Source: Cristatella mucedo
Taxonomy: Eukaryota > Bryozoa > Phylactolaemata > Cristatellidae
DNA: 64,000 bases
Reading direction: 5' to 3'
Assembly: GCA_009760855.2 (NCBI GenBank)
Contig: WPIO01000030.1
Coordinates: 2,225,001 to 2,289,000, forward strand
This document shows positions 1 through 11,470 of the stretch, in pieces. The notes beneath the pieces were generated by a model. It made no database searches. It had not been told where the DNA came from and worked only from the letters and a program-made list of their open reading frames with translations. Both the position numbers and the translations under genes were made by a program. The first letter of the stretch is position 1, and each line of letters begins with the position of its first letter.

Positions 1-3000
1 AATAGCAAGTTTAGGGTGCGGCTATCGACCTGAATGACCAACTGATTACGCTGAATGCTAACCAGGCAGTTGGAGGCACTGAAGCGGTCTCGGTGGTCAG
101 ACATGCCGAGGACCAAATTAATGATTTACCCCTACCAAAGTTAGATGAATTGGGGATAGATGTAACAGCACCACAGTTGTCAGATTGCAGCGGCAGTAAC
201 TGACAGATCTATTGAATCAACACTTAGACATATTCTCCAAAAGTTTCAGTGACGTCGGAGTTCATGATAAGATCCAGCACATAACTCAGCTTAAGCCGAG
301 CAGTGCTAGTATGACAAGGCCGATGTCGGGTGCCGCCGACCCTAGAAAGAAATGTAAGGAAGAAGTTAACTGAGGACGGCATCATTGATGAGAAGTCGGT
401 TAGCCCTCGCGCGTTGCCCTCGAGGATAGTCAGGAAGCCGTCTGGGGACTAACGTATCTGCATCTACTACCGCCTCCTTAACGAAGTGACCGTTCGAGAT
501 AGTTAACCTCTTCCGAACTTGACAGAGACGATGGATTGGCTTCAAAAGTCCAAGCACTTTACTAGCCTTGACATGGTAGCCGGCTACCATCAAATCCAGG
601 TGACCGAAGCTGAGGGCTAAAGCAGTGTTTGCCTCACCGTACGGCTTGTACCAGTTCGGTCGAAACCCTCTGAGTTACGAAACGCCCCAAGAACCTTTCA
701 ACGTGTCGTCAACGATATTATTTAGATGTTGGTTATTGGAGATTTGTTGGCATATCTTGATGATTTTATTTTCTTTTGCGATAATTGCTAGGATTATTTT
801 TTTGGCATCAATAAGGTCCTGCAGCTTTTTCAGTTATCGGGATTTAAACAATTAGGTAAAAAAATGCTGCTTTGTCTAGGAAGGGGTTGCATTCTTAGGG
901 CATATTGTCTCTACTGGTAGCATCCAGCCGCTGCCACAGAAATCTCGATTTTACAAGGCTGGCAGACCCAGAAATCTCGATTTTACAAGGCTGGCAGACC
1001 CCAACAGATACCATGGAGCTGGCCCGTTTCCTAGGACTGATAGGTTTTCACAGGAAGTTCATTACAGCCACGAAGAGGCTGAGGATACTCTGTCCAACCA
1101 GCTGAAAGAATTTCACTGGTCAGGTGACTGCACGGCAGCATACACCTCGCTAAAGTAGAGGCTAATGCGTAATAATAATAACTCACTTGATAAAGCGCCC
1201 TCAGAGAACTTAATCTCTCTCTAGGCGCTTTACATTTGCTGCAAAGTGAAATGCAATTGAATGGTAAGTAAAATCAGGCTTGAAAAACAAACAAAATGAA
1301 CAATATGGTTAGGGGTGACATGCACAGGGTCAGCATGCAAATGTGGTTAGTGGCAGCATGCACAGTGTCAGCACGCATAAGCACATCAAGGACGAATCAC
1401 AGGGACCCGCTAAATGCTGTCTTAAATAGGTGTGTTTTTAGGTTCATTTGAAATGTGGTCAGGTCGGGGGATGTTCTGATGCAGGTCGGGAGGGAGTTCC
1501 AGGCTGTGGGAGCATACGAACTAAATGCACGGTCTCCAAAGGATTTAAGGTTTGTACGAGGTATTTCTAGACTATTGGATTCCGAAAAGCGGGTGGTACG
1601 ATGCTTGGCCTGATGGGGTAGTATATCTGAAAGATAGGCTGGAGCCATAGAATGAAGGGACCTAAAAGTGAGCGACAAAACCTTGAACCATGGTGCATGA
1701 CGTGATACTCCGTCTTCGTGACAGATGCCCTCAATTTATCGTGACTTGCGATGCATCAGCTATTGCAGTCGGTTACATCCTTGAGAAGACAGATGACCAC
1801 GGCAGACAGCAATCTGTAGCTTTTGGCGGAATGAAGCTTAACAAAAGTGAAGCCAAGTAATCAACTACGGATTTGGAGTGCTTAGTAGTAGTAGAGCTGA
1901 TCAAAACTTACCGACCTATTTGATCGACGCACACTTACTTATGTATGCGGAACATGAAGCAGTAAAATGGCTGCTTAAGAAGAATTCCGTGGGAATCGCT
2001 GCCTGTCTTTGACGTTGGGCCCATACGTCAGATGAGTAAGACTTCGCTGTACGTCACTAACAGGGTAGAACAAATGCCGTGGCTGATGCCGTGAACGTAC
2101 CGACACACCGCACACTGGTGGCAGTAACCCTAGGCTGTGCGCTCTCACTGCAGAAATCAGGGAGGCTCAGGAAAAGGATCCACTACCTCTGAAAATTACC
2201 CGCTGAACTCAATAAGCAAAAACGTACGGTCGGTATCTTCACGCAAATACTAGCCCGAGTGAATGTGGACAATGGTTCGGTGTTGCTTACGGTAGACTTC
2301 TCGAGGATAAGACTGCCACAAGTGCAACAGGGGATGACGCTTCAGGATATACACGATAGCTCGGAGTCAGGACACATAGCAGTCGAGAAGATCCTTATTT
2401 TTCTTCAGGAGCGTTTCTTCGGATTTGGGCTGAGGCGTGACGTCGACCAGTGGATCTGTTAATGCTTAACGTATCAGGAACGCTGCCCACCACCAAAAAC
2501 GCCGATGGCCCGTTTTGGGAAAATGCAGGCACCAAACAAACCGCTCGAGTATATTGAGACTGATTTGAAGGGCAAGTAGGCCTTAACGCCAGCAGGCATT
2601 GAGTATTTTATGGTGGTATATGACTACTTCACCAAATACATCACTGCAGTTCCACTGGCTAACAAGTGAACTGAAACAGTGTTTGCCGCATTTGTTAACC
2701 ATTTTGTGTTGGTCAATTGGGTGCCTTGCAGCCTATGCTGCAACCAAGGTCAAATTTTGAATCTTGCCTGCTCCGAAAAAAATCTCTCGCCAAATTGCAC
2801 CTTAAAAAGTTTCGAACAAGTGTCTCTCATCCTGCCCTACTGGTGGTGTGGAAAGATGCAATAGAAAAATCGGCGAGTGACTTCGACTGCTCATACGAGA
2901 CGATCGGCAAGATTGGGATGTCTGTGAGCTGTATGTATGGTTCGCGTGCTAAACGTCTATGCGCTCGAGAATTCTATCATTACCGTTTTAACTTGTCTTC

Positions 3001-3450
3001 GGAGTTCGCAGGCCAAGAGTACCCTGCGACATTATGCTCAACACTACATCTGATGCTAACAGTGCCACATCATGACGCAGAGAAAAACAGGACCATATAG
3101 AGCACGTCTGGCGAAAGCCCTTGAGTCCGTGACTAACAGGATGAACCTGCAGCAGGAGAGGCAGTCTTGTGACAACGACAGAAAATTTAACTTTATCCCA
3201 TTTCAGAAGGGAGAAAAAGTCTGTCTACGAAATTGCCGAAGTAGGCAGAGACAAATTCAAACCCCAGGCTCACTGGATGGGCCAGTACGTTTGCAAATGT
3301 AAGATCAGCCACCTGTCATGACTTTGTAGAATTTGGCAAGGCTAAACCACTTCTACCCCACTACAAAATTTTGTGCCACTGGTAGGAGCGTTAACAGGAG
3401 ACAGCTGAAAAACCATGAACCGGCTGAGGCTAACTGTTAATGAACTGAGA
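1..3450 (+). mobile_element. Ty3/gypsy LTR retrotransposon fossil (pol region), broken
   Basis: A fossil pol region entering from the left edge. Parts in order: reverse transcriptase (about 330-1110, with a recognisable FTSLDMVAGYHQIQV block), RNase H (about 1700-1960) and integrase (about 2440-2700, with residual sequence further on). This order identifies Ty3/gypsy. The element is heavily broken, with many interruptions, and looks old. A LINE-B fragment (1165-1697) is inserted in it. A purine-rich run near 3752-3766 could be the polypurine tract before a 3' LTR, but the second LTR is not visible so LTR limits are not assigned. Confidence 0.85.
1165..1697 (-). mobile_element. LINE-B fragment (3' end) inserted in the gypsy fossil
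   Basis: Read on the minus strand, it encodes the C-terminal LINE segment FRSLHSMAPAYLSDILPHQ and FSSYAPTAWNSLPTCIRTS, then the 3' UTR with the hairpin at 1192-1231 and a short ATT-rich tail. It is 5'-truncated, as is usual for CR1/L2-type LINEs. Confidence 0.85.
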
Positions 3451-4387
3451 CTGGTGACTCTGGTATGAAAGCTAAGCTGACTATATAGTAGGCGCCGGAA
3501 TACCGAGCAGCTCAACCATCGCTTGCCGAAATGCTAGAAGATCAGGCAACACCTCAACCATCACCGACTGAATTTCAGTCACCTCAGGACGTTCCAGAAA
3601 ATCAAGCTGCGCTTAACGCCTAAGATGTTGTGCAGGACACTGCATGGTAGCCTACGGCAAAAGCAGAACAGGGCTGTAATGGCCCTGGCTGGTTTAGGGA
3701 CTTTTATCACGTAATATTGTTTGGACAAACGCACTGACTTCTGGCTAAAAAACAACAGGGGGAGAAGTTGTATGATTACCTCCCCAACGGAAGTCAAGGA
3801 CAACTGAGTTGCCTCTGCCGGGGCCGTTCGAAGTGCTGTTACTTAACTGTCGCACGTTGTCCGTGTCCTGCTTACGTGAGCATGAAAATCCTGACTGCAC
3901 TATATACATGTGTAACTGGAACACTCAAAGTACACACTGCGTGAAGAGAAGGTATTACAGGTGACAGGGCAGCAAGTTAGAAGTTCAGGATATGCACTAC
4001 GCGACAAATTTCGCGACTAAACGTTTGAGCTCAGCTAAGCGATACTAATAAAAAAAGATACGCTGATGGACTTTAGGGTCCGGTTCTTTTTCGAAGGTAG
4101 TGTGATATCTACGGCTTGTGCAAACATTGGCTCAACAGCGGTTTGTAATATTTCAAAAAGAGACGACCCGGTAGATGACGAGAGAGTTGCTAAGTGGAGT
4201 TAGAATGGGCAAGATCTGGGGGAGATGGTACATAATAATGGTGAGGTACGTAGAGAAGAAGGCGGTAAATGGATGAAGGGTGACCGGGACCGGTAGGCTG
4301 GCTTTGAGGGAATTTACGATGTGCAGAGAGCGCCGAGACTACTTATCGGAAATTGAGGTTACGTACAGCCAGTCAGGCTACATTCCG
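3451..4387. other. unassigned sequence after the gypsy fossil
   Basis: May include the rest of the gypsy element and a 3' LTR, since a purine-rich run near 3752-3766 is in a plausible place. No matching LTR copy exists in the window to confirm it, and no other gene is visible. Confidence 0.3.
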
Positions 4388-4394
4388 CTAGCGC

Positions 4395-4505
4395 CACGGA
4401 GTCCTAGCCTTAAGGTATGATGCTCGCCCTATACAATCACGGAAGTCGCGGATTCGAGTCCTGCAGCAGATAATACCTTGCCAATGCTCTTCTGCCGCTA
4501 CTAAA
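4395..4505 (+). mobile_element. tRNA-derived SINE (type C)
   Basis: A tRNA-like head with a pol III B-box-like GGATTCGAGTCC near 4450-4461, an upstream A-box-like region around 4408-4420, then the body landmark GCTCTTCTGCCGCTA near 4486-4500. The same body occurs at 10872-11003, which shows it is a dispersed repeat and not a tRNA gene. Confidence 0.6.
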
Positions 4506-5204
4506 ATGTGGCAGGTGGACCAGCTGCTCTATAATTTACGTTACTTGTTTGCTTATACAGGCATTGTCGCTACTACACATGCACTTCTTTCGCTTTGAAT
4601 GTATTTTTCATCTGTAGTGATAGCATCGGAAAACGGTCAGAAGCCGTCGTACCCTTGACGGTGCACATGCTTAGTCGAATTCAGGATGAACTGGGGGGGG
4701 GGGGAGGCGAGCTAAGGCAGCTATTTCCGATCCTAAATCCACCAAGTCCAAGAATTTCTCATTTCACCGGCCATCACTGAAATCATTACTGAATTAAAAA
4801 AGACCCTAATATGGAGTATCTAGGTGTGGTGAGCAAGAATATGACCGTATAGATTTTTTATTCGCTCTTGTTTGGAATGTATTTCGTGTAGTTAAATTCC
4901 ATGTTTCGCTTTGTAAATATATCCAGCAGGACTGCAATGACATCCTAAATAAGCATAGCCTTATGTATTATTGCATCGCATTGCATACTACCTTAATTCA
5001 CAAATAATCCAGAGCTGACGGCATCATTTTCTGTTGCAATGCAATACTACTGCCAGATGGCTGCTGCAGTAGTATTGCATAAAGCCTAGTCGGAAAGTTG
5101 AGCATTTAAAATGTTTCAGACTTTGCGTCAAACAGTTTAAGCTACTGTAACATGAAACTGCTATTATTTTATCCATTGAGGGATAACACAGAACTGTAAT
5201 GAGA
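4506..5204. other. no recognisable feature
   Basis: AT-rich sequence with a short poly-G run near 4694-4704. Nothing can be assigned. Confidence 0.6.
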
Positions 5205-6388
5205 ATACAAATAATAATAATAATAATGCACTTGATAAAGCGCCCTCAGAGAACTCAATCTCTCTCTAGGCGCTTTACATTTTCTGCAAAGGGAAACGTG
5301 ATTGAATGGTGAGCATATCATGCTTGATAATCAATGTGAATAACATGGTTAGGGGTGACATGCACAGGGTCAGCATGCAGTTTTGGTTAGTAGCAGCATG
5401 CACAGTATCAGCACACATAAGCACATAAAGGGCGAATCACAGGGGCCCACTAAATGCTGTCCCACATAGGTGTGTTTTTAAGTTCTTTTTAAATGAGGTC
5501 AAGTCAGGGGATGTTCTGACGCAAGTCGGGAGAGAGTTCCAGGCTTTGAGAGCATACGAACTAAATACACGGTCTCCAAAGGATTTGAGGTATGTACGAG
5601 GTATTGGTAAACTTTTGGATTCCGAAAAGCGGGTGGTACGATGCTTGGCCTGGTGAGGGAGTAGATCTGAGAGATAAGCTGGAGCCAAAGAATGAAGGGA
5701 CCTAAAAGTGAGCGACTAAACCTTGAAGTCGATCAGTTGCTTGACTGGTAGCCAGCGCCGGTCGGCGAGAAGTGGTGTGATGTGGCAACTGCGACGCTCA
5801 CGACAGGCATGCCTTGCTGCAAAGTTTTGCGCCAGCTGTAATCGCCTGATTGCACATGCCGGTAGGCCAGCAAGCACTGGGTTACAGAAGTCAAGACGGG
5901 ATGTCACAAATGCATGGACCAACTTGGAAGTGGTATCCTTATTTAAAGAAGCCCAAATTTTTAGGAATATTATGTAGCTGAAAATAGGCAGACTTGACTG
6001 TGTAGCTGATGTGGTCGTCCAACTAGAGTTCACTTTGGAACATGACACCTAGATTTCGTGCTGATTCAACAGGAGTTATGCTGGCAGAGTCAATTTTGAG
6101 CGTCAGCCTTTCCTATTTCTGAATCACACTGAGTTTGCCTATAACTTGTAAGTTAGTTTTATCATCGCTTAGTTTTAGAAAATTTGCTGCCATATAAGTG
6201 CAGATGTCATCAATACATGCAGCAAGTGAGTTGAGAGAATTCGAGTTGCTCGAAGGCTGGGAGGGATCAGAGCGAAGGTACAACTGAGTGTCATCCGCAT
6301 AGAAGTGAAAGCCTAGATTGTTCTTGGCAATCACATCAGCAAGAGCGAGAGTATAAACCGTGAAAAGAACCGGACCTAATTCCTCAAA
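5205..6388 (-). mobile_element. LINE-B fragment (RT C-terminus and 3' end)
   Basis: On the minus strand it carries [15 protein letters not shown] (RT catalytic YADD box), FLKLSDDKTNLQVIGKL, the thumb region with [20 protein letters not shown] and the C-terminal [19 protein letters not shown] block. The 3' UTR hairpin (AAAGCGCC and GGCGCTTT) and an (AATAAT)n-type tail at 5208-5228 follow. It is 5'-truncated, with frameshifts between its open pieces. Its truncated end abuts the multicopy gene-family pseudogene starting near 6390. Confidence 0.88.
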
Positions 6389-6945
6389 GTGCGGTAATTC
6401 CGTGGACAACTTTTGCTATACTCGTGGGAAAGTGACATTTGCAAACCGGAGGAAACGTATCACTTCTCAAGTGAAAAAGGCATAGCATTTTTACTTCGGA
6501 TGCAATGTTGGTGACCAAAACCAGCCTTGGGCCCCCCTACTGTGCTACATGTTCAACGCAGATTTAACAGTGGTTGAATGGCAAATGACCGGAAATGTCG
6601 TTTGCAGTCCCCATGGCTCGGAGAGATCCAAGCAACCGCATAAATTACTCTTACTTTTGCTAGGATCATAATTTTCTCGGGGTAATAAAGGAGCAAAAAA
6701 TGTCGAGAATAGTCAAACCAAATATTCCGTGTTCACTGAGACCAGTTCCGCATGGCGAGGGTCTTCCTTTTCCAGAACCTCCAGCAGAGCATTCTCTTGA
6801 TTCATCTGATGACAAGTGTGAGCCGACCTGTTCTTCTCCCGGTACGTCAGAATGCAATGATCCTGATTCTTTACTTTGATGTGACATTAACTCCTCACAG
6901 AAAAACGCAAGAAGAACTAAATGACTTGGTTCGCGATTGGGTTCT

Positions 6946-8249
6946 TAGATCGGTCTGGCAGACGAAGCACTGGCGTGGTTTAAATCATACTTGTCTGATC
7001 GTGTTCAATCCGTGTCGTGTGGGCGTCAGGTCTCAGACATGAGAAGGGTCACCTGTGGAGTCCCTCAAGGGTCTGTACTTGGTCCCTTGCTGTTCTCCAT
7101 TTATACGCAACCTCTGGGAAAAGTGATTAAGGCCTGTGGAATAGGATATCACTTCTATGCTGACGATACTCAGTTGTATTTGTCATTTAAACCGTCGGAA
7201 TCTGCTGCAGCAACTGAGAAACTGAATGCTTGCCTTGCCGATATTCGATCCTGGATGTCGGAAAACTTCCTGAAATTAAATGACGATAAAACCGAACTGC
7301 TTCTCATAGGACACCCTAAGCGTGTGGCTGGATTAAAAGGCTTTGCTGTTCTAATAGGCGATGCTATTGTGCGACCTTCACCACGTGCTCGTAATCTAGG
7401 TGTCGTGTTCGACAGCTGCCTCAATTTCAAAAGCTTCATTCAGAAGACTGCCTCTACAGCTAACCATCACATCCGATCCCTATCCAAGATTAGAAGCTGT
7501 CTCCCACAGTGGCTTGCAAAAAATTTATCTAGCTCTTTAGTTCTGTCTCGGCTTGATTATTGTAATTCCCTTTTGGCTGGACTACCAAAGAAAGCTATTA
7601 CGCCACTACAGCGGACTATGAATATGGCTGCAAGGCTGGTCTTCAAGTCCCAGCGGTTTGAGCACGTGTCACCTTTGCTGGAAGAGCTAGGATGGATGCC
7701 GGTTGAGCAAAGGATACAGAGCAAAGTTCTTATGCTGACCCGCAAGGCCTGCCACGGCTTGGCTCCTTTGTACCTAGCTGAACTGCTGCATCAGTTTCAG
7801 CCTGTTTGCGCCCTCAGGCCCTGTGTGGACAATAAATTAGCTGTCCCATTCCTCCGCTTAAAGACAGTTGGCGACAAAAGCTTTAGCTCTGCAGGTCCTA
7901 GACTGTGGAACTCGCTTCCACAATTCTTACGCAACGACATCTACTCTCCAACTGCCGACTATGGCACATCTTTTTCAGTGGTCCTCAACTGCTACTTCTA
8001 TGCTACTCACTACCTCAACTGCTCTCCTAACTCTGCTATGCTTCCCACTTTCTCTTTGTTGCGTGAGACGAAGTCTGTTGGCTACCGAATGCGTACCGAA
8101 AGCCGCTTAGGCTGTGAGTGCGCTATACAAAACTCTCCTGCGTAACACCCACATGGTCTTTATGACTTTGTGGAGTTACTGACGGAGATACATTACATTA
8201 CATTACATTACAGTACATTACATTACATTGCATTACATTACATTACATT
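6946..8249 (+). mobile_element. LINE-A copy (5'-truncated, RT fingers/palm to tail)
   Basis: A continuous open frame from about 6948 to 8145 encodes [86 protein letters not shown] and the C-terminal [16 protein letters not shown] block of CR1/L2-like LINEs. A short 3' UTR and an (ATTAC)n tail at about 8190-8249 follow. It closely resembles the copies at 51301-52455 and 55801-56410. ATTGGG-type sequence on both sides suggests a target-site duplication of about 10 bp. Confidence 0.93.
8190..8249 (+). repeat. (ATTAC)n tail of LINE-A
   Basis: About a dozen tandem 5-mers with a few single-base variants, directly after the LINE 3' UTR. A shorter version ends the 32925-34056 copy. Confidence 0.95.
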
Positions 8250-8656
8250 GGGCTTATCCAAGAGCAAGGCAGAGTTGCTGGGATCAAGACTCCACCGAAT
8301 CTTCACGAAGAAGAAGACCCAAAGCTTTTCGCACCTTTCGTACCTTCAAACTTCACCGGGAATGCTTGGGTAGAAAACTGCAAGGAACTAGTATGCGACA
8401 TGCTGATGCAGAATAAAAAACCTGGCTGCAATACGTTTCTAAAGGCCCATTCCCTTCATTCCCATTGGTATTTCTTTTCTGACACCTGCGGTTAGGTCAG
8501 TTATGAACACGGCTAACCTTTTCATAAAGATATCGCAACGATGGAACAATGATACCAGGGGAAATGGTTCATTGCAATGTTGGCTGACTACTGCTGAACA
8601 ATCCCCAGAGATGCTCCCGAACAGCTGTACAAAAGACAGGTGAAATCTAAGAAGTA

Positions 8657-8933
8657 GTCTCCGACTTCATTTTAACAAGTATTAACCGTAGGCCCATTAC
8701 TATTGGCATGCATTTCGGAATGTACACACACATTCATTGCAAATTACAAGAGCTAATTTTTCAATTTTATTGTCATATGTGTGTTGACCACATATTAAAT
8801 TAATAAGCAATGACTAATTTTATTTCAGTAAGATGAATTTGGTCAAAATTTGTTGATCAGTGCTATTGGGAGGACGTAGTCGTACCTAGACAAAGCCTTG
8901 CGCTAAGAGCTGGTGCTAGTAAAATAACCGACC
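8657..8933. other. no recognisable feature
   Basis: AT-rich spacer between the gene-family pseudogene and the inverted-repeat element. Confidence 0.6.
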
Positions 8934-10200
8934 CGGTGTAACAGGCTAGAGTATGCCCCTAGGCCGGAGTATATCCGGGCTTAAAACTGCCCTAGACCAC
9001 TTTATACCCGGAAGTATATTATGGCCTGGGCCAATTTATATCCCTTAGGCCAACTTACACCCCGTCGTATTAATTTTATTGAGCGATACACACAAGATCT
9101 TTACGTGATGGCTCACAAACCGCGCCGGCGCCGAACCTGGCACCTTATTCTCCGCTCTCCCTCATTTCTATCTTAAGGCACTCATTACTTCGATCTCTCA
9201 CGTGCTTCGTCTTTTCTACAAACTGTTTCTTAAGTTGGAATGGTGGCCACCGCATCCGCTCCGAAAGCCCTCAAGCTTTGAGTACGCAATATGAAACTCT
9301 CCAGCCTAGCAATGCGCCTAGTCGCTGTGACTGAGCAGTTACTGACGGCGAAACGTTTACACATTGCGTAATTCTGAGCAGACCTCGATTTGAAAAGGAA
9401 TCTTGAAAACCTACGATTTAATTTCCAGCAGTAAGGGCGGACGCACGTGTTGCCCTGCTGATGCGGGATTTTGGCTGTTCGTCTTTTAACCAACAAAACC
9501 GCAAGCTGTTTTTAAGTCAGCTCGTATTGGTCGGCTGAATTCGAGTCGTTAGTGCCCGTCTTCGCTGACTGCCTATTAGCCCAAAGGAATCTAAATGATC
9601 GTTTATCGCGCCATCTCTTCTGGCCTCGACGCTAGTTCCACTTTAGGCAAAGGGATTCTTCATTACTAGCGCAGTAATCTCTGCGGTTCCAGGCTCACGA
9701 CCGGCCGAGCGGTCAGGCACACCTTTAGTCAGCAGGCCAAGCAACCGGAGACGCCAGCCTCGCGCCTCTGCTCAGCGCCGGAAAAAGCCGCGACGCAGAT
9801 CATGACCACACCGTGGCTGCTTGTGAAAGCTGTTTTAATTGTTCAAATTAAAAATCTCACTTTGATTTATGATTTATGCGCTTTTTAGATATCAGCTCAA
9901 GTTCTTTGTCATATATCAGCGAAAATTATTTGCAATTGTTCCTTGTTTGAATAATTGCCACTCAACCGCCAACAATAATTAAAAGAGTAAGCTAAAAGCT
10001 TCCTGCGCTGGAGCGGCATAGCTTGGCCTAGCCTATTTTACACCCCAGGTATGAAGTGGCTTAGGCCGTTGCAGCTCTGGATATAAAGTGGCCTAGGCTG
10101 CTTTAACCCCGGAGTATACTCTGGTCGGGGTATACTCTGGTCGGCGTATACTCTGGGCGGGGTATACTCTGGGCGGGGTATACTACGGCCTGTTACACTG
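8934..10200. mobile_element. non-autonomous DNA transposon with long inverted repeats
   Basis: The left end reads GTGTAACAGGCTAGAGTATGC and the right end, reverse complemented, reads GTGTAACAGGCCGTAGTATAC. The similarity continues inward for over 100 bp (AGCCTAGGCCACTTTATA against CCCTAGACCACTTTATA). Ends of the CAGTG type suggest hAT, but flanking 8-bp duplications are not obvious. The interior (about 9064-10010) has no recognisable transposase, so this would be a non-autonomous derivative. Confidence 0.7.
10115..10190 (+). repeat. 16-bp subterminal tandem repeat in the inverted-repeat element
   Basis: Four units of TATACTCTGGKCGGSG (at 10115, 10131, 10147 and 10163) plus a partial fifth, located at the right end only. 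The left arm has one or two degenerate equivalents. Confidence 0.9.
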
Positions 10201-10382
10201 GGGTGAATTCGTGAGACTCGAGCGAATAGAATGCAATGCAAGCCCTTCGACGACTTGTTTCTATGCTACAGCTACCTCCTCAGATGCTTATGTAGAGTTC
10301 ATAGGAGACTGGTTGGTCGAAAGTGACTTGTCTGAAGACGATCGGCTGGATCCGGTGGTCCGTTATGGGAACCGCAGTCGAT

Positions 10383-10525
10383 TGGCCGAGCTGGTTTGGT
10401 CAAGCGGTTAAGGTGCTCGCCCCGGGGACCAAGGTCTGACTGAGGTCGTGGGCTCGAGCCCTGAGGCACATGTGAAGCGCGCCTGAATAGAGATTAAGTT
10501 CTCTTGGGGCGCTCTATGTAAATGA
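10383..10525 (+). mobile_element. tRNA-derived SINE (type A) with LINE-like 3' hairpin
   Basis: The head has an A-box-like GGTTTGGTCAAGCGG and a B-box-like GGCTCGAGCCC (10451-10461). The tail reads GAAGCGCGCC, AGAGATTAAGTTCTCTT, then GGGGCGCTCTATGTAAATG and can fold like the 3' hairpin of LINE-B. It is followed by an AT-rich run to about 10680. A minus-strand relative lies at 63443-63530. Confidence 0.65.
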
Positions 10526-10682
10526 ATTATATTATATATTATATCCGTTGAACATCTATATATTAATATTATTTTCCATTCAAAATATTTCTATTAATAA
10601 TATTCTATTAATTATATTAATATTAATATTATTAATTATTATTAATATTAATAATATTCTAAATATTTCTTTATTTCTATGT
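10526..10682. repeat. AT-rich low-complexity run
   Basis: ATTAATATTATT-type sequence following the SINE tail, possibly an expansion of it. Confidence 0.85.
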
Positions 10683-10871
10683 AAATGAACTATATTGTCG
10701 AGCGGATCCGGCTGCTCGGATCAGCCAGCTAGGAGCAGCCAGCTCGGAGCAGCCAGCTCGGAGCAGCCAGCTCGAGCCACCTGTTCCAAGTAAAGGCTTC
10801 GTTAGCTCGGCTTCCTGCCCACGGCTGTGCGGCGCACTCCAAAGTCCTATGTGCTCGACGACCCCCCCCTC

Positions 10872-11003
10872 TCTTAACCTAGGGGTAAAGGGCTCGCATT
10901 TCACGAACCTCGTCGTGGGTTTGAAACTTGCAGCAGGCAATGTCACATTACCGGCTGCAAGCGGGCTCTGATAGCCTCCAAAGCTCTTCTGCCGCTAACG
11001 AGT
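10872..11003 (+). mobile_element. tRNA-derived SINE (type C) upstream of the arrestin gene
   Basis: A tRNA-like head (AGGGGTAAAGGGCTCGC, then B-box-like GGGTTTGAAACTTG near 10917-10930), followed by CAGCAGGCAATGTCACATTA and the shared body end AGCTCTTCTGCCGCTAAC. It lies about 350 bp upstream of the arrestin start codon. Confidence 0.6.
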
Positions 11004-11355
11004 AGGAGGCCAGTGCCCGAAGCACCAACCTTCAAGCAACCGGCCGGACGACTTGCTAGTAAAGCTCTCAAGCTGTGTGACTGCGCTGCTGCTGGGACGC
11101 AGTGTCTCGTGCCTCGACAAAATGCTGCGGATCGGCTTTTAAGTTCGCTGCCGCGACGTGCACAGTCCCAAACAAATCTTGCTCTAGAAGGGGATTACTT
11201 AAAGGCGAGCTGCAAAACTCGACCCGAGGCCGAGCGGCCAACGGCGACCAATGTCATTGCCGTAGTCATAGCCACCATTGTGCGACTGCCGTAGTGAGAC
11301 AATCGCGAGCACGTGACCGTGATGTGCGATATCCTCGGCTGCGCAATCGACTGCG

Positions 11356-11470
11356 ATGGGATCGGCAGGAGTCGAGATCTACCTGGAAAGGCACGACGGA
11401 GTCTTTGAGCCGGGCGACGCCGTCCGCGGACGTGTGCGTATACAAACTGCTTACTCGCTGCAGTGCACAG
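11356..11470 (+). CDS. alpha-arrestin exon 1 (residues 1-39, start codon)
   Basis: The exon begins MGSAGVEIYLERHDG and continues through the PGDAVRGRV strand typical of the arrestin N domain. An in-frame TGA lies just upstream, so this ATG is the first available start, and its context has G at +4. The exon ends in phase 1 at a weak donor, GTTGGT. It sits in CpG-rich DNA (roughly 11000-11900), consistent with a promoter-proximal exon. The 5' UTR and transcription start are not defined by sequence. Confidence 0.85.

Larger units (their letters stand above)
6390..8656 (+). pseudogene. decayed copy of a multicopy intronless gene family, split by a LINE
   Basis: Conserved blocks in order: VDNFCYTRGKVTF, SQVKKA followed by FYFGCNVGDQNQPWAP (6400-6540), IPCSLRPVPHGEGLPFPEPP (about 6720-6780), QEELNDLVRD (6908-6940), then after a LINE insertion LGLSKSKAELLGSRL (8248-8290), KELVCDMLMQNKKPGCN, KAHSLHSH, PFHKDIATMEQ, YQGKWF and MLADYC (8380-8600), ending near RDAPEQLYKRQVKSKK. 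From memory, this block order belongs to a widespread, highly multicopy invertebrate protein family of unknown function, often annotated only as uncharacterised. This copy has no introns and has several stops and frame changes. It may be spread by a transposon or by retrocopying. Confidence 0.7.

Noticed and set aside
7170-7439. Open frames on the strand opposite the LINE-A reverse transcriptase (also at 32999-33268 and 52007-52276)
   Set aside because: They are antisense shadows of the same RT segment in three copies; their similarity to each other comes from the LINE.
10115-10190. Candidate CRISPR-like array
   Set aside because: The units are head-to-tail with no spacers and lie inside a transposon arm.
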